NCBI GenBank assembly: GCA_021799405.1
Contig: JAJZAL010000015.1
Coordinates: 1-43,132 of the forward strand
Source of the DNA: Acidobacteriota bacterium
GTDB taxonomy: Bacteria; Acidobacteriota; Terriglobia; Terriglobales; Acidobacteriaceae
Direction: 5' to 3'
Length of the DNA: 43,132 nt
Below the pieces are notes generated by a model. The model was not told the DNA's origin. It saw only the letters and a list, made by a program, of their open reading frames with translations, and ran no database searches. This document shows positions 15,231-22,848 of the stretch, one piece after another. Position 1 is the stretch's first letter. Every line of letters begins with the position of its first letter. A program made the translations under genes and the position numbers.

Positions 15231-17137
15231 GCAGTTGCTGCGGTACAGAAACCATCGAGATCACGACAGAACAGCCCCGGATTGCGGGCAAACTGCAGAC
15301 GGTTGCGCTGGTCGGCCCGCCGAATTCCGGCAAGTCGACGCTGTTTAATCGTCTCACTGGCCTGCGGCAGAAGGTAGCGAATTATCCGGGCGTGACGGTG
15401 GAGCAGCATACCGGACGAATGAAGGGGATTGGCCGCGCGGACCTGCTGCTGGTGGATCTGCCGGGGATTTACAGTTTTGACTCGTACTCAGAAGACGCGC
15501 GCGTGACGGTGGACGTCCTGAAGGGCGAGATGCCGGGCACTCCGAAGCCGGACGCGGTGCTGCTGGTGCTCGATTCCCTGCACCTGCGGCGGCAGCTGAT
15601 GCTGGCCGCTCCGGTGCTGGCGCTGGGACTGCCAACGCTTGTGCTGCTGAACATGAGCGACCTGATGGAGAGCCGCGGCGGCGAAGTGGATCCGCTGGCA
15701 CTGGCGCAGGAGCTGGGCACGCCGGTGGCGAAGATCAGCGCGGCGCGGGGCGTGGGCATGGACGCGATTGCGCAGTTTTTGCAGCGCAAGAGCGGTGAGG
15801 CAGAGGCTCTGCAGGGAGCAACGCAGCCGCAGCGGCTGGAGCTGCCGGTGATGGGGAACGCGCGCTCGTACCGGCAGTGGGCTACGGGCATCAGCTCCCG
15901 GACGAGATACAAGGCGCCCCTTTCATCGGAATGGACGCAGCGGATCGATAGCGTACTGCTGCACCCGGTGTGGGGTCCGCTGACGTTTTTGATGGTGGTT
16001 TTCGCGGTTTTCCAGGCGGTGTTTACGATTGGAAATCCGCTGAGCGATGCTTTTGGGAATGTGCTCTATGCGCTAGGCGATCTTGTCGGGCGGTTCCTGG
16101 GGCATGGCTGGCTGCAGTCGTTCCTGGTTAACGGCGTGTGGCGCGGCGTAGCGTCGGTGCTGGTGTTCTTGCCGCAGATTCTACTGTTGTTTTTGTTTAT
16201 CGGGGTGCTTGAGGACTCGGGCTACCTGGCCCGTGCGGCGCTGATTGCGGATCGCTTTATGCGGACGATCGGGCTGAACGGGAAGGCGTTTATTCCGCTG
16301 CTTTCGGCCTATGCGTGCGCTGTTCCGGCGATCATGGCGACGAGGACGATCGAGAACAAGCGCGACCGGTATGCGACGATCCTGGTAGCGCCGTTCATGA
16401 CGTGCTCGGCGCGGCTGCCGATTTACATGCTGATTATCGCGGCGTTTGTTCCGAATCGGCCGGTGCTGGGCGATCTGCTGGGATTGCAGGCGACGGCACT
16501 GCTGGGGCTGTACGTGCTGGGATTTCTGGCGGCGGTGGTGACGGCGCGGCTGCTGAAGTCGTCGATTCTGAAAGCCTCGTCGACGCCGTTCATCCTGGAA
16601 CTGCCGCAATACCGGATGCCGACGCTGCGGTCACTGGCGATGCGGCTGTATGACCGCGGCAAGATGTTTACCCAGAAAGCCGGCACGATCATTCTGAGCG
16701 TGACGGTGGTGTTGTGGGTGCTGGCGAATGTGCCCTTCCACACGACGCTGGCCGACAGCCTGATCGGCAGGCTGGGGCACCTGATCGAGCCGGCGATTGC
16801 TCCGTTGGGCTTTAACTGGAAGATTGGGATTGGTCTGATCAGCTCGATTGTGGCGCGTGAGGTGATTGTGGGCACGCTGGGGACGCTGTATGGGGCGGAT
16901 CCGGCGACGCAGGCACTGCATTTGCAGGCGGCGCTGCGACATGGCATGACGCTGGGCGGCGCGATGGCGCTGCTGGTGTTCTTTGCCTTTGCGATGCAGT
17001 GCACCTCGACGCTGGCGATTGTGAAGCGCGAGACGAACAGCTGGCGCTGGCCGGCGCTGCAGTTTGCCTACATGAGCGTGCTGGCTTACCTGGGCGCGCT
17101 GGCAACGAACCAGATCATCCTGCACTTTTTGCGGTAG
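15227..17137 (+). CDS. feoB: Ferrous iron transport protein FeoB
   Basis: 636 residues. The cytosolic G domain has G1 GPPNSGKST (30-38), the switch I region VANYPGVTVEQHTG, G3 DLPGIYSF and G4 NMSD. The membrane part has the two Gate motifs: VLVFLPQILLLFLFIGVLEDSGYLARAA with AFIPLLSAYACAVPAIMATRTI, and later LISSIVAREVIVGTLGTLYG. It is at the short end for FeoB, which often exceeds 700 residues; the segment between G domain and first helix is short and the C-terminal tail is minimal. The N terminus has a CC pair at residues 4-5. Function: Fe(II) import across the inner membrane. Confidence 0.96.
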   Translation: MSSCCGTETIEITTEQPRIAGKLQTVALVGPPNSGKSTLFNRLTGLRQKVANYPGVTVEQHTGRMKGIGRADLLLVDLPGIYSFDSYSEDARVTVDVLKGEMPGTPKPDAVLLVLDSLHLRRQLMLAAPVLALGLPTLVLLNMSDLMESRGGEVDPLALAQELGTPVAKISAARGVGMDAIAQFLQRKSGEAEALQGATQPQRLELPVMGNARSYRQWATGISSRTRYKAPLSSEWTQRIDSVLLHPVWGPLTFLMVVFAVFQAVFTIGNPLSDAFGNVLYALGDLVGRFLGHGWLQSFLVNGVWRGVASVLVFLPQILLLFLFIGVLEDSGYLARAALIADRFMRTIGLNGKAFIPLLSAYACAVPAIMATRTIENKRDRYATILVAPFMTCSARLPIYMLIIAAFVPNRPVLGDLLGLQATALLGLYVLGFLAAVVTARLLKSSILKASSTPFILELPQYRMPTLRSLAMRLYDRGKMFTQKAGTIILSVTVVLWVLANVPFHTTLADSLIGRLGHLIEPAIAPLGFNWKIGIGLISSIVAREVIVGTLGTLYGADPATQALHLQAALRHGMTLGGAMALLVFFAFAMQCTSTLAIVKRETNSWRWPALQFAYMSVLAYLGALATNQIILHFLR

Positions 17138-17184
17138 GCACCAGAGACAATCCAACGAGCAGGTAAGATAAAGGTGCGGCGAAA

Positions 17185-17204
17185 ACAGGCGGGCCGACGC
17201 CTGT
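17185..17204 (+). terminator. Stem-loop after feoB (possible terminator or leader hairpin)
   Basis: ACAGGCG-GGCCGA-CGCCTGT forms a perfect 7-bp stem with a 6-nt loop, 48 nt after the feoB stop. No U-tract follows, so intrinsic termination would be poor; it could also act as an mRNA 3' end. Confidence 0.35.
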
Positions 17205-17231
17205 GAAGTGAACCGTTCCCTTTACACTTGA

Positions 17232-17242
17232 TATAGATTCTT
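17232..17242 (+). promoter_or_regulatory. -10-like box directly before the YbiT-like gene
   Basis: TATAGA at 17232-17237 ends 5 nt before the ATG, there is no Shine-Dalgarno, and the expected transcription start is the ATG itself. The -35 region (TGAACC) is weak. Confidence 0.35.
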
Positions 17243-18850
17243 ATGATTTCAGTAAACAACGTAAGCATGCGCTACGGCGCTAAAGTTTTGTTTGAAGACG
17301 TGGCCGTGACCTTTACGGTGGGCCGCCGCTATGGTTTGACGGGGCCTAATGGGGCCGGCAAGTCGACCTTTATGAAGATTCTGACCGGCGAGCTGGAGCC
17401 GCAGAAAGGCAACGTGGTGCGCCCGAAGAAGATGGGCGTGCTGCGGCAGGACCAGTTCGCGTTTGACGCCTACCGCGTGATTGACACGGTGATTATGGGC
17501 AATGCCCCGCTGTGGGCGGCGATGGAAGAGCGTGACGCCATCTACTCGAAGGCCGAGCTGACCGATGAGGACGGCATGCGGCTGGGAGAGCTGGAAGGCA
17601 TTGTGGGCGAGGAAGACGGCTACACGGCGGAGAGCGATGCGGCGATTCTGCTGCAGGGGCTGGATATTCCCGATGAGCTGCACGAGCGCAAGATGGGCGA
17701 GCTGCAGGGCGGGCAGAAGGTGCGCGTGCTGCTGGCGCAGGCGCTGTTTGGCAAACCGCAGGCGCTGCTGCTGGACGAGCCGACGAACCACCTCGATCTG
17801 GATTCGATCCAGTGGCTGCAGGATTTTCTGCTGAAGTATGAGGGCACGCTGATTACGATTTCGCACGACCGGCACTTTTTGAACAGCGTGACGACGCATA
17901 CGGCGGACATCGACTACCAGACCATCATCACTTACACGGGCGGGTACGACGAGATGGTGATGGCGAAGACCCAGGTGCGGTCGCGGCTGGAAGCTGAGAA
18001 CGCGCAGCGCGAGAAGAAGATTGCGCAGCTGAACGAGTTTATTGCGCGGTTTGCCGCCGGTACGCGTTCGAGCCAGGTGACGAGCCGCCGGAAGGAAGTA
18101 GAGCGGCTGCAGACGAATGACCTCGCGAAGTCGAATATTCAGCGGCCGTATATCCGGTTCGATCAGAACCGTCCCTCGGGCAAGCAGACGATTGAATTTG
18201 CCGGGATCCGCAAGAGCTATGGCGATCTGGAAGTGATCAAGGACTTCAGCGGCATGGTGATGCGCGGCGAGAAGGTTTGCCTGCTGGGGCGGAACGCACA
18301 GGGCAAGACCACGCTGCTGAAGTGCCTGCTGTCGGTCGATCCGGAGTTGAAGGACAAGGATTTCACGCTGGATGCGGGTGAGATCAAGTGGGGGCATGCG
18401 GCGCAGATTGGGTATTTCCCGCAGGACGCCACGGGGCTGATTGCGCCCGGGATGACGGTGGCGGAGTGGCTGCACCAGTTTGATCCGGAAGCGACGACGG
18501 AGGATATTCGCGGGATTCTGGGGCAGATGCTCTTTCGCGGCGAAGAGGGCATGAAGCCGACGGAAGCGCTTTCCGGCGGCGAGACGGCGCGGCTGCTCTT
18601 CTGCAAAATGATCTTGCAGAAGCCGAACATTCTGATTCTGGACGAGCCGACGAATCACCTGGACCTGGAGTCGATTGTGGCGCTGAACCAGGCGCTGCAG
18701 CGCTACGAAGGCACGGTGCTGCTGGTGACGCACGACTACGACCTGATTGATGAGGTGGGGACGCGCATCTGGCACTTCAAGGACGGCGAAATTGAAGACT
18801 TCAAGGGCCCATTGACCGAGTACGAAAGCGCCGTAGCCGCTGTACGGTAA
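17243..18850 (+). CDS. ABC-F ATPase, YbiT-like subfamily
   Basis: 535 residues, two ABC domains and no membrane segment. Domain 1: Walker A GPNGAGKST (34-42), signature LQGGQ instead of LSGGQ, Walker B ALLLDEPTNHLDLDS and TISHDRHFLN. The linker (about 230-310) is long, charged and helical, as in ABC-F translation factors. Domain 2: GRNAQGKTT, LSGGETARLLFCKM, ILILDEPTNHLDLES, VTHDYDLID. The GRNAQGKTT and LSGGETARLL wording and overall layout match YbiT-type ABC-F. ABC-F proteins bind the ribosomal E site and relieve stalls or, in some subfamilies, antibiotic action. A Uup-like ABC-F gene follows 60 bp downstream. Confidence 0.93.
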   Translation: MISVNNVSMRYGAKVLFEDVAVTFTVGRRYGLTGPNGAGKSTFMKILTGELEPQKGNVVRPKKMGVLRQDQFAFDAYRVIDTVIMGNAPLWAAMEERDAIYSKAELTDEDGMRLGELEGIVGEEDGYTAESDAAILLQGLDIPDELHERKMGELQGGQKVRVLLAQALFGKPQALLLDEPTNHLDLDSIQWLQDFLLKYEGTLITISHDRHFLNSVTTHTADIDYQTIITYTGGYDEMVMAKTQVRSRLEAENAQREKKIAQLNEFIARFAAGTRSSQVTSRRKEVERLQTNDLAKSNIQRPYIRFDQNRPSGKQTIEFAGIRKSYGDLEVIKDFSGMVMRGEKVCLLGRNAQGKTTLLKCLLSVDPELKDKDFTLDAGEIKWGHAAQIGYFPQDATGLIAPGMTVAEWLHQFDPEATTEDIRGILGQMLFRGEEGMKPTEALSGGETARLLFCKMILQKPNILILDEPTNHLDLESIVALNQALQRYEGTVLLVTHDYDLIDEVGTRIWHFKDGEIEDFKGPLTEYESAVAAVR

Positions 18851-18910
18851 GTATCGGTCGCACCAGCGACAGCGCCCTTGGCGCAAGGCCTGCAGCAAGG
18901 ACGAAGCGAT

Positions 18911-20725
18911 TTGCCACTTCTGTTAAACGCACAATCTGTGAGCAAGGCCTTTGGCGCGACGCCGTTGTTCCGTGAGATTTCCTTTACCGTGAACGACGGC
19001 GACCGCATTGGCGTGATCGGGCCAAACGGCAGCGGGAAGTCGACGCTGCTGCGCATTTTTGCTGGCGAAGAGGAGCCGGACGCGGGCGAAGTGACTCTGC
19101 GCGGCGGCGCGCGGCTGGTTTACATCGAGCAGGAGTCGCAGTTTGAGCCGGGCGTGACGGTGAGGGGCGTGGTGGAGGCGGCGCTGAGGCGCGCGAAGGC
19201 ACCTCACGATGAGTGGGAGACGCGGCTGCGCGCGACGCTGGGCAAGGCTGGGTTTACGGATTTTGGAGCGGAGGCGGCATCGCTCTCCGGCGGATGGAAG
19301 AAACGACTGGCGATTGCGAAGGGGCTGGTGCAGGCGCCGGATCTATTGCTGTTGGATGAGCCGACAAATCATCTGGACCTGGCGGGGATTGCGTGGCTGG
19401 AGGATTTGATCCGGCAGGCGCAGTTTGCGACGGTGGCGATCAGCCACGACCGGTATTTCCTGGAGAATTTTGCGCGTGAGATTGCGGAGCTGAGCCGGGC
19501 ATATCCGTCGGGGTTGCTGCGGGCCAAGGGAACATATTCGGATTTTCTGGATGCGAAGCAGGCATTTCTGGCGAGCGAGGCAAAACGGCAGGAATCGCTG
19601 GAGAATCGTGTGCGCGTGGAGCAGGAATGGCTGAGGCGCGGTCCCAAGGCTCGTGCGACGAAGGCCAAGGCGCGGATCGACAAGGCTTACGAACTGATGG
19701 ACGAGCTGGCGGATGTGAGCAGCCGGATGAAGACCGCGACGGCGGGAATCGATTTTACGGCGACCGACCGGCAGACGAAGCGATTGGTGGAGATGGAAGA
19801 CGTCCAGTACTCGGTGGATGGGCGGAAGCTGTTTTCAGGACTGAACTTTCCTGTTGTGGCCGGGGCGCGCGTGGGCATTGTGGGACCGAATGGCAGCGGC
19901 AAAACGACGCTGCTGCGGCTGATCGCAGGCGAACTGGAGCCGGAGGCTGGGACGATCCAGCGGGCGAATGCTCTGAAGGTGACGTACTTTGAACAGACCC
20001 GACAACTGGACGGAAACCAGACGCTGCGGCGGGCGCTGGCTCCGGACAGTGATTCGGTAGTGGTGAATGGCAGCGTCGTGCACGTGGCATCGTGGGCGGC
20101 GAGATTCCTGTTTACCGGGGAGCAACTGAACCAGCCGGTGGAAAGACTCAGCGGCGGTGAACGGGCGCGGGTGCTGATGGCGCGGATGATGCTGCAGCCG
20201 GCGGATTTGCTGATTCTGGACGAGCCGACGAACGATCTGGATATTCCGACGCTGGAGATTCTGGAGGAGAGCCTGACGGATTATCCAGGGGCAGTACTGC
20301 TGGTGACGCACGACCGGTACTTGCTGGATCGGGTATCAAGCGTGGTGATTGGGTTGGATGGGCAAGGCGGAGCGGCCAGTTTTGCCGATTATGCGCAATG
20401 GGAAGCGTGGATGGCTGAGCAGGAGGCCGCGCGCAAGGCGGAAACCGCGGCCAAGACGGAGACGACACGGAGCCAGGCTTCGTCGCCGGCAGCCCCGGTA
20501 AAGAAGAAGCTCGGGTACCTGGAAGCGCGGGAGTGGGCGACGATTGAGGAGCGCATTGCCGAGGCGGAGTCGGTGCTCAAGAAGCGGCGGCAGACGTTGG
20601 AGGATCCGGCCGTGGTGGTTGATTCGGTACGCCTGCAGGCAGCGCTGGCAGAAATGGAAGAGGCACAGCAGGCCGTAGACGCGCTTTACTCACGATGGGC
20701 GGAGTTGGAAGCAAAACAGGGGTAA
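18911..20725 (+). CDS. uup: ABC-F ATPase, Uup-like subfamily
   Basis: 604 residues from TTG 18911, which has AAGGA at 8-10 nt; a TTG at 18878 is the alternative. Domain 1: GPNGSGKSTLLRIFAG, LSGGWKKRLAIAKG, LLLLDEPTNHLDLAG. The linker contains EWLRRGPKARATKAKARI, the typical Uup arm. Domain 2: GPNGSGKTTLLRLIAG, LSGGERARVLMARM, LLILDEPTNDLDIPT. An Ala/Thr/Lys-rich stretch (about 515-550) leads to the C-terminal coiled coil (ATIEERIAEAESVLKKRRQTLE onwards) that binds nucleic acid in Uup. Uup acts on ribosomes and affects transposon excision in E. coli. The non-ATG start and short gap suggest coupling to the preceding ABC-F gene. Confidence 0.92.
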   Translation: MPLLLNAQSVSKAFGATPLFREISFTVNDGDRIGVIGPNGSGKSTLLRIFAGEEEPDAGEVTLRGGARLVYIEQESQFEPGVTVRGVVEAALRRAKAPHDEWETRLRATLGKAGFTDFGAEAASLSGGWKKRLAIAKGLVQAPDLLLLDEPTNHLDLAGIAWLEDLIRQAQFATVAISHDRYFLENFAREIAELSRAYPSGLLRAKGTYSDFLDAKQAFLASEAKRQESLENRVRVEQEWLRRGPKARATKAKARIDKAYELMDELADVSSRMKTATAGIDFTATDRQTKRLVEMEDVQYSVDGRKLFSGLNFPVVAGARVGIVGPNGSGKTTLLRLIAGELEPEAGTIQRANALKVTYFEQTRQLDGNQTLRRALAPDSDSVVVNGSVVHVASWAARFLFTGEQLNQPVERLSGGERARVLMARMMLQPADLLILDEPTNDLDIPTLEILEESLTDYPGAVLLVTHDRYLLDRVSSVVIGLDGQGGAASFADYAQWEAWMAEQEAARKAETAAKTETTRSQASSPAAPVKKKLGYLEAREWATIEERIAEAESVLKKRRQTLEDPAVVVDSVRLQAALAEMEEAQQAVDALYSRWAELEAKQG

Positions 20726-20845
20726 GGTGCTGATTCCAGGGTGTCTTGTCGGGCCGCAGCTGAGTTTCGGAGTCGGAGTGCTCGCCTTCGGGCAGTTCGG
20801 AACGTGTGGCAGAAGTCCTTCGGAATCAAGATCGTGTGAATTTTA

Positions 20846-20874
20846 TTGCCAAACTCCGAATTTTGTTTCATATT
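20846..20874 (+). promoter_or_regulatory. Candidate sigma-70 promoter of the WecG/TagA gene
   Basis: TTGCCA (5/6) and CATATT (4/6) are spaced by exactly 17 nt in an AT-rich stretch of the 241-bp gap after uup. The implied start is near 20881, leaving an 86-nt leader. Confidence 0.4.
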
Positions 20875-20966
20875 TTGACCTGTACTAGGTTACTATGGTT
20901 GAAACTTAAGTCACGGATCCCCCCATAGCTTGCTCATCTTCCCCCCAACAACTGAATAAGGTGGCC

Positions 20967-21737
20967 ATGGAGAATCATCTCTATCGACAGATCCTCGGCA
21001 TTCGATTTTTCACCGGAACTGCAGCACAAAGTGTGAAACAGATGAAGACCAAGGGCGGGCTGCTGGTAGTGCCTGCAGCGCCTGCACTGAAGGATTTGCC
21101 AACCCACAGTGGTTACCGCGAGGCGCTGCTGGATGCCGATCTTGCCATTACGGACAGCGCGTTGATGGTGATGCTGTGGAACCTGCTGCATCGCGACCGG
21201 ATTCGCAGAACGTCCGGTCTGGAGTATCTGCGTCGCCTGCTGAACGATTGGGAAGTGCGGCTTCCGGGCAATACGGTCTGGATAATGGCGAGCGCTCAAA
21301 GTGCCAGGCGCAACCTGCGGTGGCTGCGTTCCCAGGGGATTCTGGTGCCTGAGTCCCATGTCTATCTGGCGCCGATCTACCAGGGCGAAATCGAAGATCC
21401 GAAACTCCTGGAATTGTTGCGGGAGCGGCAGCCAAAGCACATCATCGTGACGGTGGGCGGCGGCACGCAGGAGAGGCTGGGCAGGTATATCAAGCATACG
21501 GTCGGCTACCGGCCGGCGATCCACTGTATCGGCGCGGCGATTGCCTTTCTCAGCGGGGACCAGGTGAAGATTCCGGTTTGGGCGGACCGAATGGGGTTGG
21601 GATGGTTGCTGCGGTGCCTGTCGAGCCCACAAAGGTATGTTCCGCGGTATTGGGAGGCGCGCAAACTGGTCGGCCTGATACTGCGTTATCGCGAGCGCAT
21701 GCCGGAGGTTGCAGCAGATACAGCCAGAGCGGCGTAA
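20967..21737 (+). CDS. WecG/TagA/CpsF family glycosyltransferase
   Basis: 256 residues from ATG 20967 (AAGGTGG just upstream; GTG 20961 is an alternative). Family GT26 pattern: ALLDADLAITDSALMVMLWN, where the usual DGxG is ITDSAL, then NTVWIMASAQSARRNLRWL, VYLAPIYQGEIEDPKLLELLRERQPKHIIVTVGGGTQERL, and IHCIGAAIAFLSGDQVKIPVWADRMGLGWLLRCLSSPQRYVPRY. These enzymes add ManNAc or ManNAcA to lipid-linked GlcNAc for enterobacterial common antigen, teichoic acid or exopolysaccharide. The WADRMGLGWLLRL-xPxR block is the family's membrane-contact end. No other polysaccharide gene is adjacent, so the acceptor is unknown. Confidence 0.88.
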   Translation: MENHLYRQILGIRFFTGTAAQSVKQMKTKGGLLVVPAAPALKDLPTHSGYREALLDADLAITDSALMVMLWNLLHRDRIRRTSGLEYLRRLLNDWEVRLPGNTVWIMASAQSARRNLRWLRSQGILVPESHVYLAPIYQGEIEDPKLLELLRERQPKHIIVTVGGGTQERLGRYIKHTVGYRPAIHCIGAAIAFLSGDQVKIPVWADRMGLGWLLRCLSSPQRYVPRYWEARKLVGLILRYRERMPEVAADTARAA

Positions 21738-21783
21738 TTCACCTGCCGCCTTGAGAGTTACGCCGTGAGATGCTGTGACAAGC

Positions 21784-22803
21784 ATGCATTTTGAGGAATT
21801 TGTCACGCTGGCACCGTATACGACCCTCCACATTGGCGGACCGGCGCGTTGGTTTGCCGAAGCCAGGACCGATGAGGAGGTGGCCGAAGCAGTCCGTTTC
21901 GCGCGGGCACGCGCACTTCCCTTTTTTGTGCTGGGCGGGGGGAGCAATCTGCTGGTGCGGGATGCAGGATTCGCGGGCCTGGTGATTCATATGGGACTGC
22001 GAGGTATCCGGCAGGACGAGGGCCGTTTTGCGGTCGCGGCCGGCGAGGCCTGGGATAGCTTTGTGAGCCATGCGGTTGAGCGCGGATATGCCGGGATCGA
22101 GTGCCTGGCGGGAATCCCGGGGACCGTTGGCGCGACGCCAGTGCAGAATGTGGGCGCCTACGGTCAGGAAGTGGCGGAGACGATCGTCCGAGTTCGCGCA
22201 TTTGATACCAAGACTGACAAAATTGTGGACCTCGCGGCAGCAGAGTGCGGGTTTGCCTACCGGCGTAGCCTTTTTAACTCGGTGAAACGAGGACGGTACA
22301 TCGTTACGGCTGTGACGTATGCGTTGCGGGCGGCGGGCGAGCCGAGGTTGAGCTACGCGGATTTGCAGCGACGCTTCCCCGCCGGAACGAGGCCGACGCT
22401 GGAGGAAGTGAGTGAGACGGTAAGAGAGATTCGGCAAGGCAAGGGCATGCTGATAGTGGAAGGCGAACCAGATTGCCGCAGCGCGGGGAGCTTCTTCAAG
22501 AATCCCGTGGTTGAGCAGGCGCACTATGCGCGGATCGCAGGCGATGCGGCGGCGGCGGTGCCGTCGTATCCAGCAGGCGAAGGCCGAGTGAAATTGCCGG
22601 CAGCGTGGCTGGTAGAGCATGCGGGATTTCCCAAGGGTTACACGATGGGCCGGGCGGGAATCTCCAGCCGGCACACGCTGGCGCTGATCAATCGCGGCGA
22701 AGCGACGGCAGACGACGTACTGGCGCTTGCGGAGCGGATCAAGGCGGCGGTGCGGGAGAAGTTCGGGGTGGAGCTGGAGATGGAGCCGGTGGTGCTGGGG
22801 TAA
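21784..22803 (+). CDS. murB: UDP-N-acetylenolpyruvoylglucosamine reductase
   Basis: 339 residues from ATG 21784 (GTG 21775 is possible). MurB reduces UDP-GlcNAc-enolpyruvate to UDP-MurNAc with NADPH and FAD in peptidoglycan synthesis. Seen: FAD-binding FFVLGGGSNLLVRDAGFAGLVIH, GIPGTVGATPVQNVGAYGQEVAETI, FAYRRSLFN, the active-site Ser in SAGSFFKNPVV, and the late block LPAAWLVEHAGFPKGYTMGRAGISSRHTLALINRGEATADDVLALAERIKAAVREKFGVELEMEPVVLG. The length and the Tyr-containing YRRSLFN loop place it with the type I (E. coli-like) enzymes. It is usually in the dcw cluster but here is outside it, 46 bp after the WecG/TagA gene. Confidence 0.95.
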   Translation: MHFEEFVTLAPYTTLHIGGPARWFAEARTDEEVAEAVRFARARALPFFVLGGGSNLLVRDAGFAGLVIHMGLRGIRQDEGRFAVAAGEAWDSFVSHAVERGYAGIECLAGIPGTVGATPVQNVGAYGQEVAETIVRVRAFDTKTDKIVDLAAAECGFAYRRSLFNSVKRGRYIVTAVTYALRAAGEPRLSYADLQRRFPAGTRPTLEEVSETVREIRQGKGMLIVEGEPDCRSAGSFFKNPVVEQAHYARIAGDAAAAVPSYPAGEGRVKLPAAWLVEHAGFPKGYTMGRAGISSRHTLALINRGEATADDVLALAERIKAAVREKFGVELEMEPVVLG

Positions 22804-22814
22804 GACAGCGATTG

Positions 22815-22830
22815 CACGGACAGTGCCGTG
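22815..22830. terminator. Small stem-loop between convergent murB and priA
   Basis: CACGG-ACAGTG-CCGTG is a 5-bp stem in the 45-bp gap between two converging genes. It lacks U-tracts in either direction, so a terminator role is only suggested by position. Confidence 0.25.
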
Positions 22831-22848
22831 GTGGATCACCGACGGGAT

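Noticed and set aside
17249..18898. 549-codon open frame on the minus strand opposite the YbiT-like gene
   Set aside because: Its translation is Arg/His/Gln/Leu-rich with no domain; long antisense frames are expected opposite GC-rich genes, and the plus-strand protein has all ABC-F motifs.
20875..20896. TTGACC with TACTAT as a promoter for the WecG/TagA gene
   Set aside because: The spacing of 10 nt is too short for sigma-70; the TTGCCA-17-CATATT pair is better.
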